A stretch of DNA of 6,798 bases. It comes from Candidatus Uhrbacteria bacterium RIFCSPLOWO2_02_FULL_48_12 (lineage in GTDB: Bacteria > Patescibacteriota > Patescibacteriia > GWA2-46-9). Under the pieces are notes generated by a model. It worked only from the letters and a program-made list of their open reading frames with translations, ran no database searches and was not told the DNA's origin. Every line of letters starts with the position of its first letter. The first letter of the stretch is position 1. The translations under genes and the position numbers were made by a program. Where the stretch lies: the NCBI GenBank assembly GCA_001791425.1, contig MGEP01000026.1:1-6798 (forward strand). Reading direction: 5' to 3'. Positions 1 through 5,712 of this stretch are shown one piece after another.

Positions 1-1
1 T

Positions 2-94
2 ATTTCAGAAAAGGATTTGTCTAATAAAAATTGGCGCCAAACAATAAAATACATTGACTTGCGTTTTGGCAGTACCCGTATTTATTACAAGTAA
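2..94 (+). CDS. ftsQ: C-terminal end of a probable FtsQ/DivIB cell-division protein (5' end outside window)
   Basis: An open frame entering from the left edge ends at the TAA at 92-94 and gives 30 residues ending in YIDLRFGSTRIYYK. In FtsQ/DivIB the last beta strand of the extracytoplasmic domain typically reads like 'yiDlRfg..vyyk', shortly before the C-terminus, and this tail fits that pattern and position. FtsQ is a single-pass membrane protein with a POTRA domain that links FtsB/FtsL to the divisome. None of the membrane or POTRA part is visible, so the call rests on one short motif. Another POTRA-type or beta-rich envelope protein remains possible. The expected downstream neighbours (ftsA, ftsZ) do not follow; a short unrelated ORF does. 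Confidence 0.55.
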   Translation: MSEKDLSNKNWRQTIKYIDLRFGSTRIYYK

Positions 95-96
95 TA

Positions 97-108
97 ATAT
101 TGTGCGAC
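97..108. repeat. Left copy of a 12-bp direct repeat flanking the small ORF
   Basis: ATATTGTGCGAC occurs here, three bases after the ftsQ stop and just before the start codon of the small ORF, and again exactly at 495-506. Similarity continues loosely beyond the exact match (ACATATGCC here, GCCATATACGC there). The pair brackets about 386 bases containing the ORF and an inverted repeat. It may be a target duplication or recombination scar, or chance in AT-rich DNA. Confidence 0.6.
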
Positions 109-112
109 ACAT

Positions 113-415
113 ATGCCTCCTAAATTTTTAAAACAAGAAAAAGGTCTGTTGATAATTCCTAAAAATGTTCAAAAATACCACGTTTCATGGACCATTGATA
201 ATATTATTTGTGGTTTTCAAAAATTCTTCGTGGATAATGGGCGCTGGCCAGTAGCTGCAGATATGAGATTATGTCCGTACCTTCCAAATGTAAAAACCAT
301 GGAAAGAAAGTTTGGTGGTATTAAAAAGGTTCGTCTCGTTATGGGTTTAGACTTAGTTGACTTCGCTGGTGGAGAATCGCGTAGTAGAATTTCAATAATA
401 AGTTGGTTCCACTGA
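113..415 (+). CDS. Small protein with one homing-endonuclease-associated (HNH_repeat-like) helical repeat, probably truncated
   Basis: The 100-residue product has a segment at about residues 26-79 (WTIDNIICGF, then NGRWPVAADMR, LPNVKTMERKFGG and KKVRLVMGL) that matches the pattern of the homing endonuclease-associated repeat: a helix, 'G..P...d', 'LPs..ti.r.FGg' and a final helix. These repeats are small DNA-binding modules found beside HNH or Vsr-like nuclease domains. The following DFAGGESRSRIS resembles a linker that, in longer relatives I recall from Patescibacteria, leads into a C-terminal nuclease-like domain; here the frame stops ten residues later, and reading on past the TGA gives nothing recognisable. 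It could be a decayed fragment or a stand-alone DNA-binding protein. The ATG lacks a Shine-Dalgarno sequence. The ORF is AT-rich, lies 18 bases after the ftsQ stop, and is bracketed by 12-bp direct repeats. No catalytic motif is visible, so no enzymatic role is claimed. Confidence 0.5.
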   Translation: MPPKFLKQEKGLLIIPKNVQKYHVSWTIDNIICGFQKFFVDNGRWPVAADMRLCPYLPNVKTMERKFGGIKKVRLVMGLDLVDFAGGESRSRISIISWFH

Positions 416-452
416 CATATGACGTATTTATTAATCAAATGGAAACATTCCG

Positions 453-485
453 GCCACTTAATGATCCATACATATATTAAGTGGC
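453..485. repeat. Perfect 10-bp inverted repeat with 13-nt loop
   Basis: GCCACTTAAT (453-462) is the exact reverse complement of ATTAAGTGGC (476-485). Neither strand shows a T-run directly after the stem, so it is a poor intrinsic terminator. It lies in the noncoding tail after the small ORF, inside the 12-bp direct repeats. A protein-binding site, an RNA 3'-end structure or a remnant of a mobile element are all possible. Confidence 0.5.
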
Positions 486-494
486 GCAAAAGGT

Positions 495-506
495 ATATTG
501 TGCGAC
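495..506. repeat. Right copy of the 12-bp direct repeat
   Basis: Exact second copy of ATATTGTGCGAC, ten bases after the right arm of the inverted repeat. Together with the copy at 97-108 it marks the edges of the AT-rich stretch carrying the small ORF. Confidence 0.6.
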
Positions 507-515
507 GCCATATAC

Positions 516-536
516 GCATTGCAACAATGCTCTTTT
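516..536 (+). terminator. Weak terminator-like hairpin between convergent units
   Basis: GCATTG-CAA-CAATGC forms a 6-bp stem with a 3-nt loop and is followed by TCTTTT on the plus strand. It lies between the plus-strand ftsQ/small ORF side and the 3' end of the minus-strand train (stop at 550), where a terminator is expected. The stem is short and the U-tract is interrupted, so termination would be modest. On the minus strand no U-tract follows. Confidence 0.35.
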
Positions 537-549
537 ACCTCTCCCCTAG

Positions 550-957
550 CTAGAGCCGTCCAACAAATAATTTTTTGCCAGCAAAGAAAGTTATCAAGGC
601 CACAACGGCTTGCGCTAAACTGGTCACCGTTAGGCCAGAAGATGATATAAAAGCCAAGGTTATAATTACGATAAACATAGACCAGCCCAATAAATCATAT
701 TGCAATTCAGCCCAAGGCGACCATCGCAAGCACGTTTTTGCCTCATCCTCCCCTATTCCGGCGCCATGCTTGGTTTGTCTATGATATTTATAGACCGAAG
801 ACCAGCCGCCAAAAATAATAGCGGTTAAGCCAATAATTATCACCGCAGTTTTTGTTAGATTTTCCAGAGCTTCGTGATAAGCGACATAGAAAACAAAAAA
901 GGCGACCAAAAAGAATAACCATAGTAACTGTTTTATCATTTCTGTAAATTGATTCAT
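550..957 (-). CDS. Four-helix integral membrane protein of unknown function
   Basis: I do not recognise the family of this 135-residue protein. Four hydrophobic segments are visible at about residues 10-28, 36-54, 89-106 and 110-127. The loop between the second and third (about 55-88) is polar and rich in K, R and H, and the C-terminus ends GKKLFVGRL. The short turns after segments one and three carry few positive charges, so the positive-inside rule suggests both ends and the central loop are cytoplasmic. The loop contains a single Cys (C76) and a Trp-rich stretch (RWSPWAEL) that might be functionally conserved. It is the last gene of the minus-strand train, 55 bases after the M23 peptidase gene, with a strong hairpin in that gap. 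No Shine-Dalgarno sequence precedes the ATG. A role at the envelope is suggested only by its neighbour. Confidence 0.75.
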   Translation of the reverse strand: MNQFTEMIKQLLWLFFLVAFFVFYVAYHEALENLTKTAVIIIGLTAIIFGGWSSVYKYHRQTKHGAGIGEDEAKTCLRWSPWAELQYDLLGWSMFIVIITLAFISSSGLTVTSLAQAVVALITFFAGKKLFVGRL

Positions 958-971
958 AATTAATGTGGTTT

Positions 972-1012
972 ACCCCGTTAGAGAATGCCCCGTGCGAGTT
1001 CTTTAACGGGGT
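972..1012 (-). promoter_or_regulatory. Strong intra-operon RNA hairpin between the M23 gene and the membrane-protein gene
   Basis: ACCCCGTTA (972-980) pairs perfectly with TAACGGGGT (1004-1012). The stem continues inward through 981-986 against 998-1003 with four Watson-Crick and two G-U pairs, giving about 15 bp around an 11-nt loop. It begins directly after the M23 stop codon in the minus-strand transcript and ends 14 bases before the next ATG. No U-tract follows, so it is not a classical terminator. The loop-proximal CCCCGT (988-993) could alternatively pair with ACGGGG (1006-1011), which would break the long stem. Possible roles are an mRNA stability or processing element, an attenuator, or a copy of a dispersed palindrome. 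Confidence 0.55.
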
Positions 1013-2224
1013 TTACGGCAATAATGGCAAAGGATCTTGGGGAATTCCATTAAATCGCGTCTCAAGGTGCAAATGCGGGCCAGTGCTAAATGGTCCGGCT
1101 CCCGGGGTGCCGGGAATTCCTCCGGACAAAGCGATGACCTCGCCCTGCGCCACGAACGAATCTTGCTTAACCATTATTTTGGAAACGTGTCCATAGACAG
1201 TGGCTAGCCCTCCATTGTGTATAATCATGACAAATCCATAACCCCGTTTGCCGCCGGTTTGCACGCGAGCGACATAACCAGAGGCGGCCGCTCTAATGGA
1301 CGTTCCCTGATAGGCGCGGATATCAATACCAGAATGCTCAAACAGGCGGCGAAATGGATAGTCTGGATCATGAAATAGCGTAGATAATCCGCGATTGTTA
1401 GGCACGGGCCAAATTAGCGCCGGCCGCTCGCCGTCAGTTGTCAGCCCCTCCAGGCGCAGACGTTCGCGCACCTCTTTTTCAAGATTGGTTATTTCAAGGT
1501 TGGTTTGTTCTTCTTCGCGGCGAGCATCTTCCAAGAGCACGGCAAAGCGCTGTTCCGATGATCTTGTTTCTTGAAGAAGATAGGTCTTTGTCTCTTGCTG
1601 GGCCTCTAGCGAGAGCTGCTGCTGATTTAGATTGGCCAGCTCCTCTGCCAATCGCTGTCGTTTCTCTTCCAGTTCTTCTTTATCATCGTTAAGCTTCGTT
1701 TTCAGTGTCTCTACTTCCTTGACCAGGTTAGTAACATTGGTTTGCACAGTTTTTACCTGTTTTAACTCGCCGTAGAAATCGGCGAACGAGGAGCGGGTAA
1801 AAAATACCTGAATGATTGTACGATTTTGCTCGCGAGCGAGCCACCTCACCAGAGCGCCCAGCTGGTCCTTGTAATTTAAGATTTGTTTTCCCTTGGCGCT
1901 AATGTCTTCCTCCAGACCGTGAATTTCAAGATTGGTCGCTTCAATACTGGTGCGCGCGACTTCTATGTCTAAATTTGTTTTGCTGATACGGTCGGTTAAT
2001 ATCGTAATTTGGTTAGATAGGGTTAGCCGCTCTTGCCGTTTCAGCTGAAGATTGGCTTCATAAGCAGCCGCTTTTTTCTTGAGATCTTCAATTCTTTGCA
2101 GTTTTTCTCTAAGGGCGGCCTGAAGCTCGCCCACTTCTTCGGCCCTGACTAATGACGGAACAACCAACTGCGTCAACAAAATAATAATAAACATCCAGAT
2201 TAAATTACGTCTGAACGCTCGCAT
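1013..2224 (-). CDS. Secreted coiled-coil M23 (LytM) peptidoglycan endopeptidase, EnvC-like
   Basis: The 403-residue product begins with a signal peptide: basic MRAFRRN, hydrophobic core at about 8-26, and a likely cleavage after VRA (residue 28). Residues 30-255 are a long heptad-rich, charged coiled coil, as in EnvC and the CwlO/PcsB-type hydrolases. The C-terminal M23 domain (about 268-403) holds all the expected zinc and catalytic residues: H297 and D301 (HSGID), H346 (YGH), and H384/H386 (HLHLE), preceded by the usual PGAGPFSTGP loop. EnvC itself is a degenerate activator, but here the ligands are intact, so active cleavage of peptidoglycan cross-links is likely. The coiled coil may couple it to FtsEX or another partner; no ftsEX is visible here. 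The ATG lies 9 bases after the gltX stop without a Shine-Dalgarno sequence, suggesting co-transcription. Family confidence is high; the exact substrate bond is unknown. Confidence 0.93.
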   Translation of the reverse strand: MRAFRRNLIWMFIIILLTQLVVPSLVRAEEVGELQAALREKLQRIEDLKKKAAAYEANLQLKRQERLTLSNQITILTDRISKTNLDIEVARTSIEATNLEIHGLEEDISAKGKQILNYKDQLGALVRWLAREQNRTIIQVFFTRSSFADFYGELKQVKTVQTNVTNLVKEVETLKTKLNDDKEELEEKRQRLAEELANLNQQQLSLEAQQETKTYLLQETRSSEQRFAVLLEDARREEEQTNLEITNLEKEVRERLRLEGLTTDGERPALIWPVPNNRGLSTLFHDPDYPFRRLFEHSGIDIRAYQGTSIRAAASGYVARVQTGGKRGYGFVMIIHNGGLATVYGHVSKIMVKQDSFVAQGEVIALSGGIPGTPGAGPFSTGPHLHLETRFNGIPQDPLPLLP

Positions 2225-2233
2225 AAAATAAGT

Positions 2234-3709
2234 TTATGATAATTTCTTCATCGCTTCGGAAAGGCGCTCCAAAGTTTCTTCCTTCCCAAGGATTGCCGCA
2301 ACGGTGAATGGCCCGGGGCTTTCTTTTAGTCCAGTTAGGGCGACGCGCATGGGCCAGAGCGTCTCCCCTACTCCCAGTTTTTCATCATTAATTTTTGACT
2401 TAACTATGTTTTCCAGATTATCCTCGGTAAAATCAGCGGCCGGAAGATCTTTTAGAATTTCCAGCAAACGATTAATCCTTTGGGCAGTAAGGTCGGCCAC
2501 TGTTTGCTTCCAGTTTAATAAACTCGGTTCGTAGGCGGGGCGTTTAAAAAAGAAAGTTGTGAGGGCCGGTATTTCTAGCAGGGTCTTAGCCCTTTCCGCG
2601 GCCACACCGACCACGCGCCCTAGTGCAGCCGGCGGTAATTTCTCAACCTCTTTTTTTTCTAAATATGGTTTGGCGAGATGAACAAGTTCTGCTGGCGGCA
2701 ATGATCTTAAATAGTGCGCGTTAAACCAATCCAGCTTTTGGCGATCATATATAGCTCCGGCCTTATTTACAGCTTTCAGCTCAAAACGTTTGATTAATTC
2801 AGCGCGAGTAAAAAATTCTTCATTGGTTTTAGGATTCCAGCCAAGCAGAGCCAAAAAATTGATCACGGCCTCCGGCAAATAACCATCATCGCGAAACTTC
2901 AGAGCATCCATACTGCCATGGCGCTTGCTTAATTTTGATCTGTCTGATCCTAAAATAAGCGGCAAATGAGCAAAGCGCGGAGCCGTCCAGCCAAGCGCCT
3001 GATATAAAAGAAGCTGTTTGGGTGTTGACGACAGCCACTCCTCCGCGCGAATAACGGGGTTAATTTGCATAAAATGATCATCAACCACGGAAGCGAGATG
3101 GTAAGTTGGCCAGCCGTCTGATTTTAGCAGTATTTGATCATCAATGACCGAATTCTTAAAAACAACGCGGCCTCGGATTAGGTCATCAACGACCGTTTGC
3201 CCATTGAATGGAATTTTTAAGCGCACGACCGCTATCTCCCCTGCCGCCCGGCGGCTGAAGGCCGCTTGGGGATCAAGATTACGGCAGTGCCCGTCATATC
3301 TAATTGGCGTTTTACGCAATTTCTGCTCTTTTCTAATTTCCTGCAGGCGTTCGGGCGAGCAAAAACAGTAATACGCCGCGCCATTTGCGATCAGCTGTTC
3401 AGCGTATTGTTGATATAGATTTAATCTCTCTGATTGTCTGTATGGCCCAAAAGGGCCGTCAATGTCCGGGCCTTCATCATAATCTAGGCCAAACCATCGC
3501 AGGGTCTCAATAATTTTCATTTCTGCGCTGGCAATAAATCTGGTGCGATCAGTATCCTCAATGCGCAATATAAATTTACCGTGATAATGGCGCGCATAGA
3601 GCCAATTAAATAAAGCGGTCCAGACACTCCCCACATGAGGATCACCAGTCGGCGATGGCGCAAAACGAGTGCGCACGGCAATGATTTCATTATTAGTTCC
3701 GTTGGTCAT
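2234..3709 (-). CDS. gltX: Glutamyl-tRNA synthetase (class I)
   Basis: The 491-residue protein has the usual length and order of bacterial GluRS and charges tRNA-Glu with glutamate in the cytoplasm. The N-terminal FAPSPTGDPHVG (HIGH-type signature, H25-V-G) and RIEDTD (49-54) mark the Rossmann active site. A CFC pair (C115, C117) followed by YDGHC (C142) resembles the zinc-binding knuckle of the acceptor-stem insert. KLSKR (259-263) is the KMSKS loop, followed by HGS. The C-terminal alpha-helical anticodon-binding region ends with the family hallmark LWPMRVALTG (451-460) and GP (466-467). The sequence alone does not say whether it is discriminating or also charges tRNA-Gln for the GatCAB route. 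It starts 3 bases after the stop of the upstream gene and is followed 9 bases later by the M23 gene. No truncation or missing motif is seen. Confidence 0.97.
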   Translation of the reverse strand: MTNGTNNEIIAVRTRFAPSPTGDPHVGSVWTALFNWLYARHYHGKFILRIEDTDRTRFIASAEMKIIETLRWFGLDYDEGPDIDGPFGPYRQSERLNLYQQYAEQLIANGAAYYCFCSPERLQEIRKEQKLRKTPIRYDGHCRNLDPQAAFSRRAAGEIAVVRLKIPFNGQTVVDDLIRGRVVFKNSVIDDQILLKSDGWPTYHLASVVDDHFMQINPVIRAEEWLSSTPKQLLLYQALGWTAPRFAHLPLILGSDRSKLSKRHGSMDALKFRDDGYLPEAVINFLALLGWNPKTNEEFFTRAELIKRFELKAVNKAGAIYDRQKLDWFNAHYLRSLPPAELVHLAKPYLEKKEVEKLPPAALGRVVGVAAERAKTLLEIPALTTFFFKRPAYEPSLLNWKQTVADLTAQRINRLLEILKDLPAADFTEDNLENIVKSKINDEKLGVGETLWPMRVALTGLKESPGPFTVAAILGKEETLERLSEAMKKLS

Positions 3710-3712
3710 AGT

Positions 3713-4945
3713 TCAGTATTTTAAGCGAGCAAGATCATTGAGCACGATTTTGGCGAGCGGCCGGCGCACGAGATGAATCGTTTCTAACAGTTTATTTTTT
3801 TCTACCCATCTATAGGCCACCAGTTCCTGTTTGTCTACCTTAATGGCATCATCTGGCCCGTCATATTTAAGATAAAATACCGTCACCCGCTGGCCAGCAT
3901 ATCCATGGTAGCGACGGCGACCGGCGGCATCGTCAGTTTGTTCGTCCCAAATTTTTTGCCAGCGATAACGATAAACATCGGGCTTGCTTTGCCCGATGAT
4001 GGTCAAATTTTCTGTTCCTATTTCTTCTTTCATTTCGCGCCGCACCGCTTGTCTCGGCGTTTCGTCTGGCTCACAGCCGCCTTGCGGGAACTGCCAGTGA
4101 TTGGGCACTCCGGCGCGCTCTACCAGCAGAATTTCACCCTGTCGATTGATGATGCAGCCCACTACCAATGGCCTATATTTTAGTTTCATATTTATTATCC
4201 ATCGTAACGTTTTTATGGGAAAAATAACAGTAGCTCTGAATATCCGCCTTGAGCGCGCTGGTTCATTGGCGAGGCGCCATAGCCATTCTAACCCAAGGCG
4301 GCGCATTAATTCAGGGGCACGTTTGACATTATTGGCTAAATAATCAAGCGAGCCGCCAACGCCCATGCCCACTTTCACGCTGGGGCACTCTCGCAAGAAT
4401 TCACATAACCATTTTTCCTGCTGGCCATGCCCCAAGGCGACGATTAAAAAATCCGGCGCCTCATCATTTATTAATTTTATTAGTGCTTGGTGAGCTGGCT
4501 CATCTTTAATTTTAATTTCCTCTTTAATGTTATATATGCCGCGCGGCGGCTCAAATGTACCGATGGGTTTGGCTCCATATTGGCGGCTGGCCGCGGCCCC
4601 TGCTTTTGCGGCCGTGCCATGCTCAGCGCCCAAGAAAAAAAATTTGTGATTTGGCGAGAAATGACGAAGAAGCGCGTTTAAAAAATCAGCTCCCGTGAGG
4701 CGATTGCGAAAATTACATCCCGCGAGTTTGAGCGCCAGAGCCAATCCGTATCCGTCAACCAGGGAGAGGTCGGCCCTGATTAAGGCGCGGCGAAAATAAT
4801 AATCAGAGTTCGCTTGTAAAACTATTTCAGGATTGGGAGTGACGATATAATGCTGTTGGCCGTCATTCAGAAATTTTTGCACTAATTTCAGCGCTTCATC
4901 TTGTGATAAGTCATCAACGGCGATGTTAAAACAATAAGTCCGCAT
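3713..4945 (-). CDS. Fusion of WecG/TagA/CpsF glycosyltransferase (GT26) with an RppH-like Nudix hydrolase
   Basis: Residues 1-250 of this 410-residue protein form a complete GT26 domain: VTPNPE (35-40), LVDGYGLALA (62-71), RLTGADF (82-88), FFLGA (103-107), PDFLIVALGHGQQEKW (164-179), and GVGGSLDYLANNVKRAPELMRRLGLEWLWRL (195-225). T36 and D64 match the positions of the catalytic Thr and Asp of TagA. The family transfers N-acetylmannosamine or a related sugar onto undecaprenyl-linked GlcNAc at the inner membrane. Residues 255-405 are a Nudix hydrolase with WQFPQGG (284-290) and a full Nudix box from G289 to T311 (REMKEEIG at 303-310). WQFPQGG and the later YAGQRV are typical of RppH and Ap4A hydrolases. 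The frame is continuous with no stop at the junction. A methionine at 253 begins what looks like a complete stand-alone Nudix protein, so an internal start is possible. The ATG follows the thpR stop by one base, so coupling is likely. Confidence 0.9.
   Translation of the reverse strand: MRTYCFNIAVDDLSQDEALKLVQKFLNDGQQHYIVTPNPEIVLQANSDYYFRRALIRADLSLVDGYGLALALKLAGCNFRNRLTGADFLNALLRHFSPNHKFFFLGAEHGTAAKAGAAASRQYGAKPIGTFEPPRGIYNIKEEIKIKDEPAHQALIKLINDEAPDFLIVALGHGQQEKWLCEFLRECPSVKVGMGVGGSLDYLANNVKRAPELMRRLGLEWLWRLANEPARSRRIFRATVIFPIKTLRWIINMKLKYRPLVVGCIINRQGEILLVERAGVPNHWQFPQGGCEPDETPRQAVRREMKEEIGTENLTIIGQSKPDVYRYRWQKIWDEQTDDAAGRRRYHGYAGQRVTVFYLKYDGPDDAIKVDKQELVAYRWVEKNKLLETIHLVRRPLAKIVLNDLARLKY
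4187..4200 (-). promoter_or_regulatory. Possible internal start site for a separate Nudix polypeptide
   Basis: The ATG at 4189-4187 encodes M253 at the exact junction between the glycosyltransferase and Nudix domains. It is preceded by GGAT (4200-4197) with a 7-base spacer, slightly closer to a ribosome-binding site than the leaders of the other genes here. Initiation at this ATG would yield a 158-residue Nudix protein starting MKLKYRPLVV, a normal length for RppH-type enzymes. The site is weak and the idea is an inference. Confidence 0.25.
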
Positions 4946-4946
4946 A

Positions 4947-5495
4947 TTAGTTTAAACGCACTGATTCAACGACCGTATGAATCGGGCCGACTGCAAGGAG
5001 CTTGCTCTCTACAAGATGAATTTCATTAACTGACCAAGATATGGGTCTAGTAACATACCATTCAGTGGTTAGTGCCCTTGCCTGCCGCAGACGCCCTAGC
5101 GTGATATGCGGCATAAAACGCCGGTCGTCTATAGCAAAACCCAGTGACTTGAGTTGATTGGCCAAGTTTTTGTGCAGTGTATTCAAGACGCGGCTTTTAA
5201 TCTCTTCCACGTTAATATATACAACTCTGGCGTTAGAGGGTTGAGGAAAAGCCCCTAGTCCTTTAAGTACCAATAAAAATGGCCTTACTTTTATTGTGCT
5301 TTCTTTTATAATCTTAATAATCTCCGGCACTGTCCCCTCTTCTGTGTTGCCAAGAAAATGTAAGGTCAGATGCGCTTGTTCAGGGTTAACCCATTTGACA
5401 TTATGACTCGTTAACTTTTCCCATTCATGCTCTATCTCGCTGATGAGCTCCTGGATAGTTATGGGTGATGGTACGGCAATAAAGAGACGCTGCAT
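4947..5495 (-). CDS. thpR: RNA 2',3'-cyclic phosphodiesterase (2H family, formerly 2'-5' RNA ligase)
   Basis: The 182-residue product has the two HxTx motifs that define the 2H phosphoesterase fold: HLTL (42-45, within AHLTLHFLGN) and HITL (130-133, within MPHITLGRL). Their spacing and the family's length of about 180 residues fit ThpR/LigT. The N-terminal MQRLFIAVP and WVNPEQAHLTL, and the closing pattern of a strand (IHLVESKL) before the C-terminus, are also typical. The enzyme opens 2',3'-cyclic phosphates on RNA ends and was first seen as a reversible 2'-5' ligase; its cellular role is usually unclear. It is the first gene of the minus-strand train, and its TAA is separated by one base from the next ATG. 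The 226-base region upstream is shared with clpB. There is no Shine-Dalgarno sequence; the leader is AT-rich. Confidence 0.95.
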   Translation of the reverse strand: MQRLFIAVPSPITIQELISEIEHEWEKLTSHNVKWVNPEQAHLTLHFLGNTEEGTVPEIIKIIKESTIKVRPFLLVLKGLGAFPQPSNARVVYINVEEIKSRVLNTLHKNLANQLKSLGFAIDDRRFMPHITLGRLRQARALTTEWYVTRPISWSVNEIHLVESKLLAVGPIHTVVESVRLN

Positions 5496-5546
5496 AGTTC
5501 TGTTATTGTGATATATTTTTTCAATTTCGGCAACCCCAGTGGATGA

Positions 5547-5575
5547 TTGACACTTCTTGGGGCGTTTGATACTCT
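5547..5575 (+). promoter_or_regulatory. Sigma-70-type promoter of clpB
   Basis: A perfect -35 TTGACA (5547-5552) is followed after 17 bases by TACTCT (5570-5575), a partial -10 match with a TG extension at 5567-5568. Initiation would fall around 5582, inside the left arm of the CIRCE operator, as is common for HrcA-controlled genes. The -10 is the weak part; GATACT (5568-5573) at 15-base spacing is an alternative. Confidence 0.6.
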
Positions 5576-5579
5576 AGCA

Positions 5580-5606
5580 TTAGCACTCTGGACGTACGAG
5601 TGCTAA
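5580..5606. promoter_or_regulatory. CIRCE operator (HrcA repressor binding site)
   Basis: TTAGCACTC-N9-GAGTGCTAA is present with both 9-base arms matching the CIRCE consensus perfectly and exactly nine bases between them. CIRCE is bound by the heat-shock repressor HrcA, which loses activity on heat stress when GroEL is occupied by unfolded protein. It sits just downstream of the TTGACA promoter and 115 bases before the clpB ATG, so clpB is the obvious target. It also lies upstream of the divergent thpR train. hrcA itself is not in the window. Confidence 0.95.
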
Positions 5607-5617
5607 CCCCGTTAGAA
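5606..5617. repeat. Copy of the ACCCCGTTAGA motif overlapping the CIRCE edge
   Basis: ACCCCGTTAGAA starts on the last base of CIRCE; its first 11 bases also occur at 972-982 as one arm of the intra-operon hairpin. Its CCGTTAGAA part (5609-5617) is the exact reverse complement of TTCTAACGG at 5704-5712 just before the clpB ATG. In the clpB mRNA these two could pair across an 86-base loop. Confidence 0.45.
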
Positions 5618-5628
5618 GTCTGACTTAG

Positions 5629-5635
5629 TATAATA
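5629..5635. promoter_or_regulatory. Isolated -10-like element TATAAT in the divergent region
   Basis: TATAAT (5629-5634, +) is a perfect -10 hexamer for clpB but has no acceptable -35 at 16-18 bases. On the minus strand the overlapping TATTAT (5635-5630) lies 18 bases after TTGTAT (5659-5654), a weak -35, and would drive the thpR train through the CIRCE site. Either reading is tentative. Nearer to thpR, the minus strand has only the AT-rich TATATC at 5515-5510, without a good -35. Confidence 0.25.
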
Positions 5636-5701
5636 TCCAATCTCTTAACCATGATACAATTCATCAACCAATTAAATACTATTATTATTGCAGAATATAA
5701 A

Positions 5702-5712
5702 ATTTCTAACGG
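5702..5712 (+). repeat. Inverted partial copy of the motif next to the clpB start
   Basis: ATTTCTAACGG ends nine bases before the clpB ATG. TTCTAACGG (5704-5712) is an exact reverse complement of 5609-5617. Because it covers the only G-rich bases ahead of the start codon (ACGGA), pairing could hide the ribosome entry region. This is an inference from complementarity only. Confidence 0.35.

Noticed and set aside
109..421. Repeated ACATATG at the start (109-115) and stop (415-421) of the small ORF
   Set aside because: Seven bases with a palindromic CATATG core are expected often by chance in AT-rich DNA.
217..519. Open frame on the minus strand overlapping the small ORF
   Set aside because: It is antisense to the ORF with the recognisable helical repeat, and its translation shows no domain-like pattern.
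413..552. Read-through or frameshifted continuation of the small ORF into a nuclease domain
   Set aside because: Reading past the TGA in frame gives a basic, featureless peptide, and I saw no nuclease motif to suggest a recent frameshift.
963..1196. Plus-strand open frame covering the hairpin and the 3' end of the M23 gene
   Set aside because: It is antisense to the conserved HLHLE and zinc-site region and includes the hairpin; no domain is seen.
1438..1692. Plus-strand open frame opposite the M23 coiled coil
   Set aside because: Antisense shadow of a heptad-rich coding region.
4187..4945. Frameshift or assembly error joining two separate genes
   Set aside because: The frame is continuous across the junction and both domains are intact, so a genuine fusion is the simpler reading, although a lost stop cannot be excluded.
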